Origin: Collimonas sp. OK242
Lineage (GTDB): Bacteria > Pseudomonadota > Gammaproteobacteria > Burkholderiales > Burkholderiaceae_D
Reading direction: 5' to 3'
DNA: 64,000 bases
Assembly: GCF_900107095.1 (NCBI RefSeq)
Contig: NZ_FNOR01000011.1
Location: 62,001-126,000 of the forward strand
Shown: piece after piece, positions 1 to 8,903 of the stretch
Numbering within the stretch: the first letter of the stretch is position 1
How the letters are laid out: every line of letters begins with the position of its first letter
Program-made: the position numbers and the translations under genes
The notes under the pieces: model-generated
Seen by the model: only the letters and a program-made list of their open reading frames with translations
Databases searched by the model: none
What the model was told of the DNA's origin: nothing

Positions 1-441
1 ACCAGCATCACTTTCGATGCTGCTTGCCTGGCTTTGCCGATAGTGCAAAACCAGCGTTCGCTGCAATCTTTCCTGCGCGGAGCACCGGGCAACCTGTTGG
101 AGAAATACAGCAATCACGACAGCCTGGCGGCCACCATCCGCCGCCGTTTGCGCCGGCTGCCGCTGGCCGAGTGGTCGGACTTCGACAGCATGTCGCAACA
201 CCTGCGCACGCCGGCGTCGACCCTGCGCCGCAAACTTGGCCAGGAAGGACAATCGTATCAGGCGATCAAGGATAATCTGCGGCGCGACCTGGCGATCAAC
301 TATTTAAGCGGCTCGGCCAAGAGCATTGAAGAGATCGCAATCAGTCTTGGCTTTGCCGATTCCAGTGCTTTCCATCGGGCGTTCAAGAAATGGACCGGGA
401 GCAGTCCGGGCGAACATCGGCGCGCTTTGTCGGCGACGTAA
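1..441 (+). CDS. AraC-family transcriptional regulator, 3' part (5' end outside window)
   Basis: The reading frame is open from base 1, so the gene begins before the window; an internal TTG at 34 is not needed as a start. The visible part begins with the end of an 'arabinose-binding'-type AraC sensor domain (LALPIVQNQRSLQSFL and a following LLEKY), then a C-terminal AraC helix-turn-helix region. The second HTH reads IEEIAISLGFADSSAFHRAF and ends KKWTGSSPGEHRR, the usual AraC signature. This architecture is that of the OruR/ArgR-like AraC subgroup with an N-terminal PF12625-type domain. The effector and targets cannot be read. It converges on the gene ending at 542 and is clearly GC-richer than the operon that follows. 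Confidence 0.85.
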   Translation, partial: TSITFDAACLALPIVQNQRSLQSFLRGAPGNLLEKYSNHDSLAATIRRRLRRLPLAEWSDFDSMSQHLRTPASTLRRKLGQEGQSYQAIKDNLRRDLAINYLSGSAKSIEEIAISLGFADSSAFHRAFKKWTGSSPGEHRRALSAT

Positions 442-541
442 AAATCGCCTAACAATGGCACAGGCACGCCATATATTGAAAGCAATCAAAGCTACCACTT
501 CCTGTCTGAGAAAGTGATAGCCGATGCAAAAAAAAGCGCCG

Positions 542-3500
542 TTATAACTGCCGCTGAAATAGCTTTATATCCCCAACACTAAACGCACCACAGGCAGCCG
601 CGTTATCGAGGTCGATACGAATTCCTTTAACATGTTTCGTGGCCAACCAGCGAGGGGATGCATCAAGGGGAACAATAAGCGCTCCGTCGTCTGCAGTAAA
701 TCGTATGCTGGAGATTTCGAAAGGCCCTTCATGATTATCTCCCCACCAAAACACCTGTATCCTTGGTTCCACGCCCCTGTTTATGCAAGAAAAATTGAAC
801 CGTAAGAGGCCGGCGTCGCGTCCAGAAAGATTAAAACTCGAAATATCGAAACGCAGGAAAGGATCAATGCCAAGGACCTTATAGTTCCCATTTTCAGAAA
901 CTAGATCATGAATACTAGGAGCCAGCCTGCCAAACTCCTTGATCAAAGTCATTTTCCTCTCTAATGATTTCTCCGATCTGCCCCAGGCAACTGGAATTTT
1001 TTTAAAGTCTGACTGTGCGAATGCCTTCTCAAATAGCGATACCTTGTATTCAGCTTCTATTTCTGTAGCAACTGAAATCTGAATTCGATGCGGGTAGCCA
1101 GCGACCGATGGATCAATAGTTAAGCCATCAAGCCATATCGCGTTTCCTTCGTTCGATATTCTATTGATTCTGCGAATCTCACCTGCGCCAATACGAACTT
1201 GGTTACCTACGGTGAGAAGCGGTAATAACACGGCATTGTCTACGATTACCGCCGGCTCTCGGCGGTTGACGCCACGATCCCAATTGACATCCGTTATATT
1301 TTTGATTGCAACATCAATTGTCGGTTCGTGATAATCAATACCGCCAGTTTTCTTGTATCCAAAAATGAAACCGTTTTCAAATTTTGGAGCATAGCTATCA
1401 AGAATAAAGCGATATAAATAGGGATCGCGTAACGCCAGACCGCCGCCGTCATGGATAATATTAATTCCTTCTAGAAGCGCTACGCGCGGCAGATTTTTTG
1501 AAAGCTGCTCTATTGCGCGTTTTTGCTGAGAGGGGGGAGCCATGTTGTATGGAGCGGTCACAGCCGTCATCGGCCGATGATTCAGGTAGAAATACTGCGC
1601 ATTTCGAGAAGTCAGGTCGAGATAACTCTCACCCGGTGCAAGCTTGCTATTTAATAACTCGTCCAGCTTGGTTAGTTGATTCCAGTGTCCATCCTGAACT
1701 GCAGCCATACCAATATTGGGTAGGCCCGCACTTGCTCCATCTTTCAATGAGCCGGCCATAACCTGAGCAGATGCAGCTGAAACCAAATGAAAAACACGGG
1801 GTGGCGTGAAATTCATGGAGGCACTCATACCTGCAATCAAGAGAATCAATGGCGCTCTATTAACCGGCTTCAACATCCCCCACACAATAATGGGAAGTAA
1901 AATTGTCCAACCTAAAATCGCAACGATACCTGGTCTTGATATGCTATCCGAATCAATTCGTCCCATGGAGTATGGGATGAGCAACAAGACGAACAGGAAA
2001 ACGACGACTGCAGGGAGAAGAAATTCCTTTCGATTGGCATAATTTTTCATGTTCGCGTAAATTATCGCCAAGCACATGATAGGGATCACCACCCACGACG
2101 TGCGAACGATCTCAAACACAAAACCGGCCTTCCGCGTCTCATTCCAGCTGTTTGCCCAAGGTATGCCATAAGCTACCTGATTGATCGGGCCATTCTCCAG
2201 TACATACCGTATAGCGCCAAATAGCATTGGCATCAATGGTGTGCCAAACGCTACGGCGATGAGCAACGCCACTGATATTCCGATGTCCCTCCATAATCTT
2301 TTTTCCGGATTGCGCCAAAAATTCCACATGATGTAGGCCGCCATGACACCTGATGCGGCAACAAGCAACAGACCTTGGCCGGGAACACCCAGAATAACAA
2401 TCGGGATCGTCAGCATCCAGATACTCAACCATCTTGCTGGGCTATCAGTTAGCGAGCGACTAAACCACAGACAAAGAAAGGGGGTAAAGAAAAGCCAAGC
2501 TGAAATCCCCCCGACAAAATAGGTGGATGCAAAAGCAAGTCCTATGCTTCCGGAAAAGCGGTAAATAGATATGAAAGCAGCGGATCCGAGCAAAGCATAG
2601 CTTAGGCGGCTCGCATCAACAAAACTACCAGCCGTTCCATCATAAAAAACAAACGAAAGAAATGATGGTAAGTCGTCTGGTATCACTCCATGAGCTGGTA
2701 CGTAACCGACGTAAGGTATTACCCCATGCAAATATGACCACCAGCCGAGTACCATTTCACCGAAATGGTAATCATCAGGACTAATAAAAGGAGGAACCGT
2801 ATTGCCAACCCGGAGCGCGATCAAAAGCGCAAACAATGCTATAGGCGAAAGTAAAGACGCCCAGTTATCGTGAGCAGTCACCGAAAACCTTCGATAACGG
2901 CGTATTACGTCACATACTCCCCATATAACCAAGCCAGCGATAAGCAGCTTGAAACCCAATGTGGTTTGATATTTCGTAACCACTCCATTGGATTGCAATA
3001 GTCGAGCGGGATAAAGTGTCAGAAATAGTGCAGGTAAACCAATTTGGCCTACCAGAATGAGTTTCGGCAAAAACCGAGACAATTTTTCTGGGTAGCGCAT
3101 CCCGTAGAACAATCCCACAACTAGCCCAAGACTGCCCACGATATATGTAGTTACTTCGTAATTGGCAAGATTGACAGCACCAACCAACATCGCTGGCGCT
3201 CGTCCAAGCACGAGAGCAATTTCTAGCGGGATAAGTCCTATCAAAATTATCGAAAAGGCCGCGAAGCCAATCATTTCTGGGCTGACGTCTTTCTTGTTCG
3301 ATACATTATAGGCAGACGTAATCCCAAGGAAAGCAATGCCGGCAGTCGAAATAATGAAAAATCCCTCATCGATTGCGGGACCTAAGACAAAGCCAAAGAT
3401 GGCTGCAATAGAGGGTGCGGACCACCACATCAATTGATTGGACAATTTAACGGCATGGTCACTGCCAAACTGCTGTTTTTGCTTGATCAACTGAAGCGAG

Positions 3501-3718
3501 AAAAAAAGCGCTCCAAAAAACAAAACAATAATAAAGACCGGCACAGCAATAAGATCTTGCAATTTTGTGCCGGCCTGCCAAGCAAGATTCCCGACAATAA
3601 AATCGGCATAGCTCGGGGCAAGTGTGAGTTTAAGGCCGTACAACAGCGCTAATGCTGCGACGACGCATGATGAAACAGCTACCGCAAATTTTTCGGTAGC
3701 CGAAAGTTGATTAAACAT
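542..3718 (-). CDS. Large polytopic membrane protein, putative glycan/GT-C-like enzyme
   Basis: A 1058-aa protein. Residues ~1-640 carry many hydrophobic segments (more than ten), starting with one at the N-terminus; the last ~400 residues are mostly soluble and beta-rich, so probably periplasmic. I do not recognise a named family. The layout (multi-TM plus large C-terminal domain, last gene of a glycosyltransferase operon) resembles GT-C polyprenyl-phosphate-sugar transferases. Consistent with this, a loop between early TM segments has acidic residues (SPDDYHFGEM), but I cannot assign a catalytic Asp. It starts 14 bp after the GT2 gene at 3733, so it is very likely co-transcribed. The DNA is visibly more AT-rich than the rest of the window, suggesting transfer. 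Role is inference only. Confidence 0.75.
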   Translation of the reverse strand: MFNQLSATEKFAVAVSSCVVAALALLYGLKLTLAPSYADFIVGNLAWQAGTKLQDLIAVPVFIIVLFFGALFFSLQLIKQKQQFGSDHAVKLSNQLMWWSAPSIAAIFGFVLGPAIDEGFFIISTAGIAFLGITSAYNVSNKKDVSPEMIGFAAFSIILIGLIPLEIALVLGRAPAMLVGAVNLANYEVTTYIVGSLGLVVGLFYGMRYPEKLSRFLPKLILVGQIGLPALFLTLYPARLLQSNGVVTKYQTTLGFKLLIAGLVIWGVCDVIRRYRRFSVTAHDNWASLLSPIALFALLIALRVGNTVPPFISPDDYHFGEMVLGWWSYLHGVIPYVGYVPAHGVIPDDLPSFLSFVFYDGTAGSFVDASRLSYALLGSAAFISIYRFSGSIGLAFASTYFVGGISAWLFFTPFLCLWFSRSLTDSPARWLSIWMLTIPIVILGVPGQGLLLVAASGVMAAYIMWNFWRNPEKRLWRDIGISVALLIAVAFGTPLMPMLFGAIRYVLENGPINQVAYGIPWANSWNETRKAGFVFEIVRTSWVVIPIMCLAIIYANMKNYANRKEFLLPAVVVFLFVLLLIPYSMGRIDSDSISRPGIVAILGWTILLPIIVWGMLKPVNRAPLILLIAGMSASMNFTPPRVFHLVSAASAQVMAGSLKDGASAGLPNIGMAAVQDGHWNQLTKLDELLNSKLAPGESYLDLTSRNAQYFYLNHRPMTAVTAPYNMAPPSQQKRAIEQLSKNLPRVALLEGINIIHDGGGLALRDPYLYRFILDSYAPKFENGFIFGYKKTGGIDYHEPTIDVAIKNITDVNWDRGVNRREPAVIVDNAVLLPLLTVGNQVRIGAGEIRRINRISNEGNAIWLDGLTIDPSVAGYPHRIQISVATEIEAEYKVSLFEKAFAQSDFKKIPVAWGRSEKSLERKMTLIKEFGRLAPSIHDLVSENGNYKVLGIDPFLRFDISSFNLSGRDAGLLRFNFSCINRGVEPRIQVFWWGDNHEGPFEISSIRFTADDGALIVPLDASPRWLATKHVKGIRIDLDNAAACGAFSVGDIKLFQRQL

Positions 3719-3732
3719 CAGAGTAGTCGCTA

Positions 3733-4548
3733 TCAGTTATTTTTAGGGTTGTAAGTGCCGAAGCAAGCTCGAAAAAGCACCGTCAGCACAGATAGGTTTC
3801 CCTTAAAGGCACTAATTTTGGTCGGCACCACTCCTTTTGGATATCTCCGAATTGTCGGCAGCTCAAGACAACGATGACCGAGCTTAGGTCCCCGGTATGA
3901 AAGATAGGCAAGTAATTCATACGTTATGAAAACGTTGCGGAACGGGGCTATCCTGGCGTCCAACAATATTTTTCGGCTATAGGCGCGGAATCCCTGGGTT
4001 GTATCGGTCCATTGGTAGCCCGAAAACAGACCCAACATCGGCGCATGAATGAAACGAATGGCGAAATCTCGCGATTTGGGTGTGTTCTCTGCTACTCCCC
4101 CTACTATAAAGCGGGATGCCTGCACAAAATCCACGCCTTGTTTCAGCGCTTCAATGAAACGTGGTATTGCTTCCGGATCATCCTTGTCGTTACCGTCAAT
4201 GGTGACGATTCCTTTATAGCCTTGGTCGAGTGCAAAAGCGTAGGCGCAGCGAAGCTGTGCGCTCAATTTGCCCGGACCTGTCTTGACCTGCAGTCCGCGC
4301 ACACCGTTCTGTTGCAGTGACTCCAGCTCCAGCGAGCCATCGGTACTGCCACCATCCACGATGATAATGTCGGCTATCCCGTCGATCTTGAGAGCTGCCA
4401 TTCTGGAAAGCAGGCTTTTGATTCTTTCGCCTTCATTAATGACCGGAATCACGACGCACCACGGGTGCTGTCGCCCAAGCCATAGGCGCGTCTCAAAGGT
4501 GGGTATTTGCCAACTGGCGCGAACTTCAGGGGTAATATCAGGAGTCAT
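3733..4548 (-). CDS. Family 2 glycosyltransferase (soluble, GT-A fold)
   Basis: A 271-aa protein with the GT2 nucleotide-sugar core: CVVIPVINEGERI at residues ~31-43, then IIIVDGGSTDGSLE, and an acidic metal-site stretch TIDGNDKDDPEAIPRF near residue 115. No convincing membrane segment is present, unlike the GT2 paralogue at 7716-8741. The family transfers sugars from NDP- or polyprenyl-linked donors at the cytoplasmic face. It lies in a seven-gene minus-strand operon, 22 bp after the small membrane protein (4571) and 14 bp before the large polytopic protein. DPM1-like proteins charge a lipid carrier for a GT-C enzyme, so this gene and the downstream 1058-aa protein may act as donor-maker and transferase. 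Substrate unknown. Confidence 0.85.
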   Translation of the reverse strand: MTPDITPEVRASWQIPTFETRLWLGRQHPWCVVIPVINEGERIKSLLSRMAALKIDGIADIIIVDGGSTDGSLELESLQQNGVRGLQVKTGPGKLSAQLRCAYAFALDQGYKGIVTIDGNDKDDPEAIPRFIEALKQGVDFVQASRFIVGGVAENTPKSRDFAIRFIHAPMLGLFSGYQWTDTTQGFRAYSRKILLDARIAPFRNVFITYELLAYLSYRGPKLGHRCLELPTIRRYPKGVVPTKISAFKGNLSVLTVLFRACFGTYNPKNN

Positions 4549-4570
4549 TGTTGTTTTCTACTTTTAACCA

Positions 4571-4927
4571 TCAGGCCACTCGAACTGTAATCAGCCCTAC
4601 ACCAGCGATCACAAGTACGATTCCGGCTCCCGTCGTCCAGTGGAAGGGCTCTCGGAAAATCAACACCGAAAACAGGGCAACAGTCGCCACTGCTCCGGCG
4701 GTCAGGACCGGATGCGCTACATTCAGCGGTAAGCGTGCCAAGGCAGCGGCGTAGAGCAGGAATGCGCCACCATAAAGACCTAGACCCAACCAGAACGGCC
4801 AATTACTAAGCGCCGCCATGGGGTCATTGAGAGAAGGAAATTTTCGAGGTGACATCATGGCCATCTTGACCAAGACGCTGGCTGAGGCGTTGGAGGTAAT
4901 ACCGAGAATCAGAATGAGCCACTTCAT
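4571..4927 (-). CDS. Small EamA/SMR-type membrane protein, putative lipid-sugar flippase subunit
   Basis: A 118-aa, four-TM protein of the drug/metabolite-transporter superfamily, the size of ArnE/ArnF or SMR subunits and about half of a full EamA transporter. Visible features are an N-terminal TM (LILILGITSNASASVLVKMA), a polar KM pair early in TM1, and the ending FHWTTGAGIVLVIAGVGLI typical of ArnE/F-like EamA halves. Its ATG overlaps the stop of the upstream TIM-barrel gene by four bases (ATGA), so translation is coupled. In ArnE/F-like systems such proteins flip undecaprenyl-phosphate-linked sugars; among glycosyltransferases that role is attractive but inferred. It would have to act as a homodimer, since no second subunit is present. 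Confidence 0.75.
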   Translation of the reverse strand: MKWLILILGITSNASASVLVKMAMMSPRKFPSLNDPMAALSNWPFWLGLGLYGGAFLLYAAALARLPLNVAHPVLTAGAVATVALFSVLIFREPFHWTTGAGIVLVIAGVGLITVRVA

Positions 4928-5760
4928 ACGTTGACCCCAACTCTGTTATTGCGGTAGTGCTGAATCGCCACGCTCAGCGCGCGCTCAATCGACACTTCGT
5001 GCGGTTCATTTTTGGTCGCCAGCATCTCAATGGAAACTACGTGATTCGGCAGATGCTGCTCCAGGGTTGCAACAACCTTCGCGTGGTCAGTTCCACCGTC
5101 ACCCAGAGGCAGCAGTTCCGGCTCACTGGCGTGAACGTGCCCAATGAGACGTGCAGAGTCGTGCAGCACGGTGGCAGGGTCTTCGCCGTTGATGGTGAGC
5201 GCACCTGTGTCCAACTGCATCCGAACCGCCGGGTGGGCAATCTGCTCCACCACCTGTGCAGTGTCAGCACTGGTGGTCATGAAGTTGGCGCCATAGCAAG
5301 TCGGGTTGGGCTCGAGGCAGATCACAACACCGTAGGATTGAGCGGCGTCTCCAAGACGTCGAAAAAAAGGGACAGCCACATCCAGGGCTTCCTGATCGCT
5401 CAATCCGGTGCGATCTCGATTCTTTGGCGAGCCAAACACCAGTCGATTTGCCCCCAGACCTGCGCCAATGCGGCACACTGCGGTGAGATGTTGCAGCATC
5501 GCGTCTTGCACCTCCGGTGGGCCAAAGACGTTCAAGCCCGTTGTGCCAAACAACAGCGCCTGCATGCCCGTGATTTCAATACCACGTTCCGACCACCAGT
5601 TCTTGACGCGAGCGATGTCCTCGTCTGTTGCCTTGGCTGGCTCAGGGAAATACTTGCCAGGTGCGACATCAATCGCATCGACACCAAAGCGAGGAAGCAG
5701 CATGGCTATTGCCTCATCTTCAGCGGTATCCCACGCAATGTTTGAAATAGCCAGCCTCAT
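4924..5760 (-). CDS. Sugar-phosphate isomerase/epimerase-like TIM-barrel protein
   Basis: A 278-aa protein of the xylose isomerase-like/AP-endonuclease 2 TIM-barrel superfamily. The metal-ligand series is visible: CLEPNP (Glu) near residue 155, QLDTGAL (Asp) near 190, GHVHASEPE (His) near 215, and VSIEML (Glu) near 254. Such enzymes isomerise or epimerise sugars, or dehydrate keto-sugars, using a divalent metal. It overlaps both neighbours by four bases, so it is inside the operon. Together with the adjacent SDR and FAD oxidoreductase it suggests that an unusual sugar or polyol is made here before transfer. The precise reaction cannot be deduced. Confidence 0.85.
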   Translation of the reverse strand: MRLAISNIAWDTAEDEAIAMLLPRFGVDAIDVAPGKYFPEPAKATDEDIARVKNWWSERGIEITGMQALLFGTTGLNVFGPPEVQDAMLQHLTAVCRIGAGLGANRLVFGSPKNRDRTGLSDQEALDVAVPFFRRLGDAAQSYGVVICLEPNPTCYGANFMTTSADTAQVVEQIAHPAVRMQLDTGALTINGEDPATVLHDSARLIGHVHASEPELLPLGDGGTDHAKVVATLEQHLPNHVVSIEMLATKNEPHEVSIERALSVAIQHYRNNRVGVNV

Positions 5761-6551
5761 GAGTTCGCTCCCGGGTTGGATTTAATTGTAAGTGGTTCAG
5801 ACTGTGCATACGACCTAATGGCCTGAATGGTTTCACGCGCACTGTACTGGTAATGCCCTGGGGCGCCAAAAATTTGAGCGTGACGGGTCTGCATGTCGTA
5901 GGTGGCCGGAGTGTTAGCCAAGGCATGGTCGAAGGATTTGCCAAAGCCTTTCTTTGACACATCCGCCACGCTGATCGGTTCTGCTGTGAGATGCACCAAC
6001 TTCAAACTGGCGCTGAGTGCGGTTTGGATGTCATGCCAGAGGTTGACCATCGGGTAGAACTGGAAAGCCCCTCGGCTATCAATCGTGTGGAGATTATTGT
6101 CATTTAAGAAGTCAAAGATGACGTTCTTGCGCAGTCCAGGACCGACCAATCCGGGGAGCCGAACGATCAGATGGTTTGCGAAATGGCGTTCGACAAATTT
6201 TTCGAGCAGGCGGCGATGCAGGCCATAAGAGTGAAGTCCTGACTCGTCGACGGGCGTGTCTTCATTAGTCCCTATCGGGCTTTTGAACACATCGACAGTG
6301 CTAATCAGAATAAACGTTTTGCACTGGATGGTTTTCAGGTGCGCGATCAGGCCATCAATCTTTTGACGATCCGCCTCGGGTTCCCTGTTAGCAATCCATT
6401 TCTGCGCAGGCGCGCCGGCGCACACGACGGTATTGAACGATTGACCCTCGATATTGCTGATATTTGTTGAGCGATAAAGCGACTCGAAGGGAGCCTGCTT
6501 AAGCAGCGTACTTCCTACGAAACCAGAAAATCCAATCAGTGCATTAGCCAT
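5757..6551 (-). CDS. NAD-dependent epimerase/dehydratase-like SDR protein
   Basis: A 264-aa extended short-chain dehydrogenase-like protein. The N-terminus carries a glycine-rich nucleotide motif, IGFSGFVGST at ~6-15, and the chain has ILISTVDVF (the usual Ser region) and HSYGLHRRLLEKFV (the active-site Tyr region). The canonical YxxxK is YGLHR here, so Arg stands in for the catalytic Lys. The protein is shorter than most sugar epimerases (300-350 aa). It overlaps the upstream FAD oxidoreductase by 8 bp and the downstream isomerase by 4 bp. Likely a sugar or polyol dehydrogenase/reductase in the glycan operon; the altered catalytic residue leaves the activity open. Confidence 0.8.
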   Translation of the reverse strand: MANALIGFSGFVGSTLLKQAPFESLYRSTNISNIEGQSFNTVVCAGAPAQKWIANREPEADRQKIDGLIAHLKTIQCKTFILISTVDVFKSPIGTNEDTPVDESGLHSYGLHRRLLEKFVERHFANHLIVRLPGLVGPGLRKNVIFDFLNDNNLHTIDSRGAFQFYPMVNLWHDIQTALSASLKLVHLTAEPISVADVSKKGFGKSFDHALANTPATYDMQTRHAQIFGAPGHYQYSARETIQAIRSYAQSEPLTIKSNPGANS

Positions 6552-7716
6552 TCATTACTCCAGATCTAGCGTGTTCTTGAACTGCAATGCCTACAAACTG
6601 TTCTGCATCCAGTTTTTCAAGAACATCGTATATGTTATCGATTTTTCCACCCAACACGGAGTAGCAACCTGGCAACTCCGGGTGTTTCTCAAACAGAATA
6701 GGCCTTCCGTCGTCACCCTCATTTTTTACCAGAACGGTTTTGACCTCGAATAGCGAGTCGACATATTTGGCATCGAGCATGGCAGGTAGATAACGCCCCA
6801 CATCTCTGATCATGCGATCTACGCGAGTGGCGCGCTCATAATCATTCAGCTTCCGATAAGGGTCGATACCTTGTTGGTCATTCCAGTGCAAGTGTGGGGT
6901 ATAACGTACGTGAGACAGTGTGTGAAGTCCACGCGCGGGGAATGGCATCATCGAGAAAAAAGGGCCATCCATCACCGTAATGCCCAACCCTTGGAGTACA
7001 GGTGGCACCTGCATCAGCGCCATTTCAGTGATTTCCTGTTTTAGACCGGTTCGGATCCCGGGAAATTCTCCCTTGAACTGATTGAGTCCGCTATAGGTAC
7101 AATTGAAAACGTAGCGGCAGGAAATCAACTCCTCGGTCCTGCAATTGGGCTGTAAGGCAACACTCAGCATGCCATTCGGTCCCTTCGAGATTTTGGTCGC
7201 ACGTGTCTCAAAGCGGATATGTACGCCACATTCTTTCAGCTCGCGTTCAGCCCAACTTGCCAGCTTGGTGGTGTCGAAAGCATATTCCTCAACCAGAAAC
7301 ACATCTTCGATTAGGCGCGGTTCAAATAATGCTCGTAGCGCTGGGGCCGCAGGTCGAATCCTGGCGCCAATCTCCCGACAGAAGCGTTCAAATTGCTTGG
7401 CCGTGACTTTGGAGTTACGGCGTGCAATGGCGTACAGCTTGGTGAAATCTTGCTTTACCGCATCTGGCCAGTCATGCACGAACTTGGGTACATTGACCCG
7501 ACTTCGATACGCTGTAGTAAAGCTGCGTGGATAATGATAGCCATTATGTACGCGAGCCTGATTGCTATAGGAGGCACGTGTGAGAAGCGCCGACTCGCGC
7601 TCCGCCAGGACTATGCGCTTCAGCCCACGCTGCTTGGCCAGGTAAATGGCAATAGCGGCGCCGTAAAATCCACCCCCGATAATGACTGCGTCTTGGCTTA
7701 TGTCTGTGGCCGGCAT
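6544..7716 (-). CDS. FAD-dependent oxidoreductase (DAO/GlpD-like fold)
   Basis: A 390-aa flavoprotein. The N-terminal dinucleotide-binding motif is AVIIGGGFYGAAIAIYLAKQ (~10-29), followed by the acidic end of beta-2 (VLAERE) and a conserved RVHNGYHYPRS stretch that I know from FAD oxidoreductases in surface-polysaccharide clusters. The C-terminus has YSVLGGKIDNIYD, the second FAD-contact region. DAO-type enzymes oxidise amines or hydroxy acids; the substrate here is unknown and may be a sugar, polyol or amino-sugar intermediate. The start overlaps the upstream GT2 stop by one base, and the stop overlaps the SDR gene by 8 bp, showing one transcript. Composition is AT-richer than the core genome around it. 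Confidence 0.85.
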   Translation of the reverse strand: MPATDISQDAVIIGGGFYGAAIAIYLAKQRGLKRIVLAERESALLTRASYSNQARVHNGYHYPRSFTTAYRSRVNVPKFVHDWPDAVKQDFTKLYAIARRNSKVTAKQFERFCREIGARIRPAAPALRALFEPRLIEDVFLVEEYAFDTTKLASWAERELKECGVHIRFETRATKISKGPNGMLSVALQPNCRTEELISCRYVFNCTYSGLNQFKGEFPGIRTGLKQEITEMALMQVPPVLQGLGITVMDGPFFSMMPFPARGLHTLSHVRYTPHLHWNDQQGIDPYRKLNDYERATRVDRMIRDVGRYLPAMLDAKYVDSLFEVKTVLVKNEGDDGRPILFEKHPELPGCYSVLGGKIDNIYDVLEKLDAEQFVGIAVQEHARSGVMNG

Positions 7717-8741
7717 TAGGCAACTCGTTCCGGGTAAGAGCCTGGCGTATGCGTCGGCTTTGACGCCATTTCCTCAATATTTAGCTTCTCACGGCGGGTC
7801 ATCCGGGCACTGGTGAATTCTTGCCCTACGTGATAAAGAGGGCCTTCATTCGACAAGCTGGTCATGTGCAGGATGTATTCGCCAAGTACAAGAAGGACGA
7901 GCGAAATCAAGAAAAACATGCCGGATTGCTGGAGGGACAAGCTGATCCAGCCGGGCGCAACATCTGTCTTCAGGAAAGCAATGGCGACGACATAGATGGA
8001 GTACACAAGGTTGGCAACAGCCCCAAACAACGAGAGCGAGGTGACGAGACGCATTGGCGCGCGAGTTGTCGAGACTAGCAGTCGCATTCCTCGGTCGATG
8101 CTTTCGCCCAAACGTTTAGGCTGCGAAATCTTTGGTGTTGCACTGTAGTTGAGATTGACGCGTGCGAATCCCCCTGTCGCTGGTAGATGGCGATAGGTCA
8201 TCGCAGGCTGAGAATGCTGAAGAATGAAGTTGACCACTCTCTTACTCAGGACACGGTACTGCGGGGCCTCCTTGCCCAGATGGATGCCGTTGAACCACTT
8301 GTAGAGTCTGTCAAAAATAGAGTAAGCAACCCGATAGGCAAAGCTCTGAGCAGTTTTTTGCTGATTGCTGGCGAACACCACATCAGCGCCGCTGACCGCC
8401 TTGTCGAGCATTTCCGGTAGAAAGTCGATATCGTCCGCCAAAGGGTCGATGACGACGACGAAGTCACCCAATGCATTTTCCAAACCGACCCACGATGCAG
8501 TGTCAGCATCCACTTCTTTAGTTAGTGCATAAACCTGCAAATTGGGCTGTCCATTCTCCCCCGCTAGATTTTTGAGGACAGAAATGCTGTCGTCATCCGA
8601 TGCGTTGTCTACGATAATTAATTCATAATCGCTGACTAGGGAAGAAATGCCGGTGGCGGCGTCTGATAGTATTCTTTCGATGTACTCAGACTGGTTGCGC
8701 ACAACAAAAACTACCGACAAAAAAACAGGAAAGAATGCCAC
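7716..8741 (-). CDS. Family 2 glycosyltransferase with C-terminal membrane anchor (DPM1/GtrB-like)
   Basis: A 341-aa protein. Residues ~1-230 form a GT2 domain: LSVVFVVRNQSEYIE, LIIVDNASDDDSISVL, and a metal-binding region FVVVIDPLADDIDF in place of the more usual DADLQDP. Two hydrophobic segments follow (LFGAVANLVYSIYVVAIAFL and GMFFLISLVLLVLGEYILH), as in GtrB/DPM1-like enzymes that attach a sugar to undecaprenyl phosphate. The start is GTG at 8741, preceded by AGAGGGGG about 6 bases upstream. It is the first gene of the seven-gene operon, so the promoter should lie in 8742-8900. The specific sugar is unknown. Confidence 0.85.
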   Translation of the reverse strand: MAFFPVFLSVVFVVRNQSEYIERILSDAATGISSLVSDYELIIVDNASDDDSISVLKNLAGENGQPNLQVYALTKEVDADTASWVGLENALGDFVVVIDPLADDIDFLPEMLDKAVSGADVVFASNQQKTAQSFAYRVAYSIFDRLYKWFNGIHLGKEAPQYRVLSKRVVNFILQHSQPAMTYRHLPATGGFARVNLNYSATPKISQPKRLGESIDRGMRLLVSTTRAPMRLVTSLSLFGAVANLVYSIYVVAIAFLKTDVAPGWISLSLQQSGMFFLISLVLLVLGEYILHMTSLSNEGPLYHVGQEFTSARMTRREKLNIEEMASKPTHTPGSYPERVA

Positions 8742-8807
8742 TCGAAACCCCCTCTAAACGTTAACGTCGGCGTCCTATGTAGAGAACAAATCGCGCCATT
8801 TTAGGCT

Positions 8808-8831
8808 ACAAACTGAAATGTTTCAATTTGT
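8808..8831. promoter_or_regulatory. 24-bp imperfect palindrome upstream of the glycan operon
   Basis: ACAAACTGAAAT followed by GTTTCAATTTGT is an inverted repeat matching at 10 of 12 positions per arm. It lies in an AT-rich stretch 67 bp upstream of the GTG at 8741 and could be an operator for the glycan operon promoter. No regulator gene is adjacent except the nhaR remnant, so this is a structural observation only. Confidence 0.3.
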
Positions 8832-8903
8832 AACTACTTATTATTTTTGTCATAGTTCACATTCAGCGCCCTCTAGATACTCAACGACTCCTATCACAGC
8901 TGC

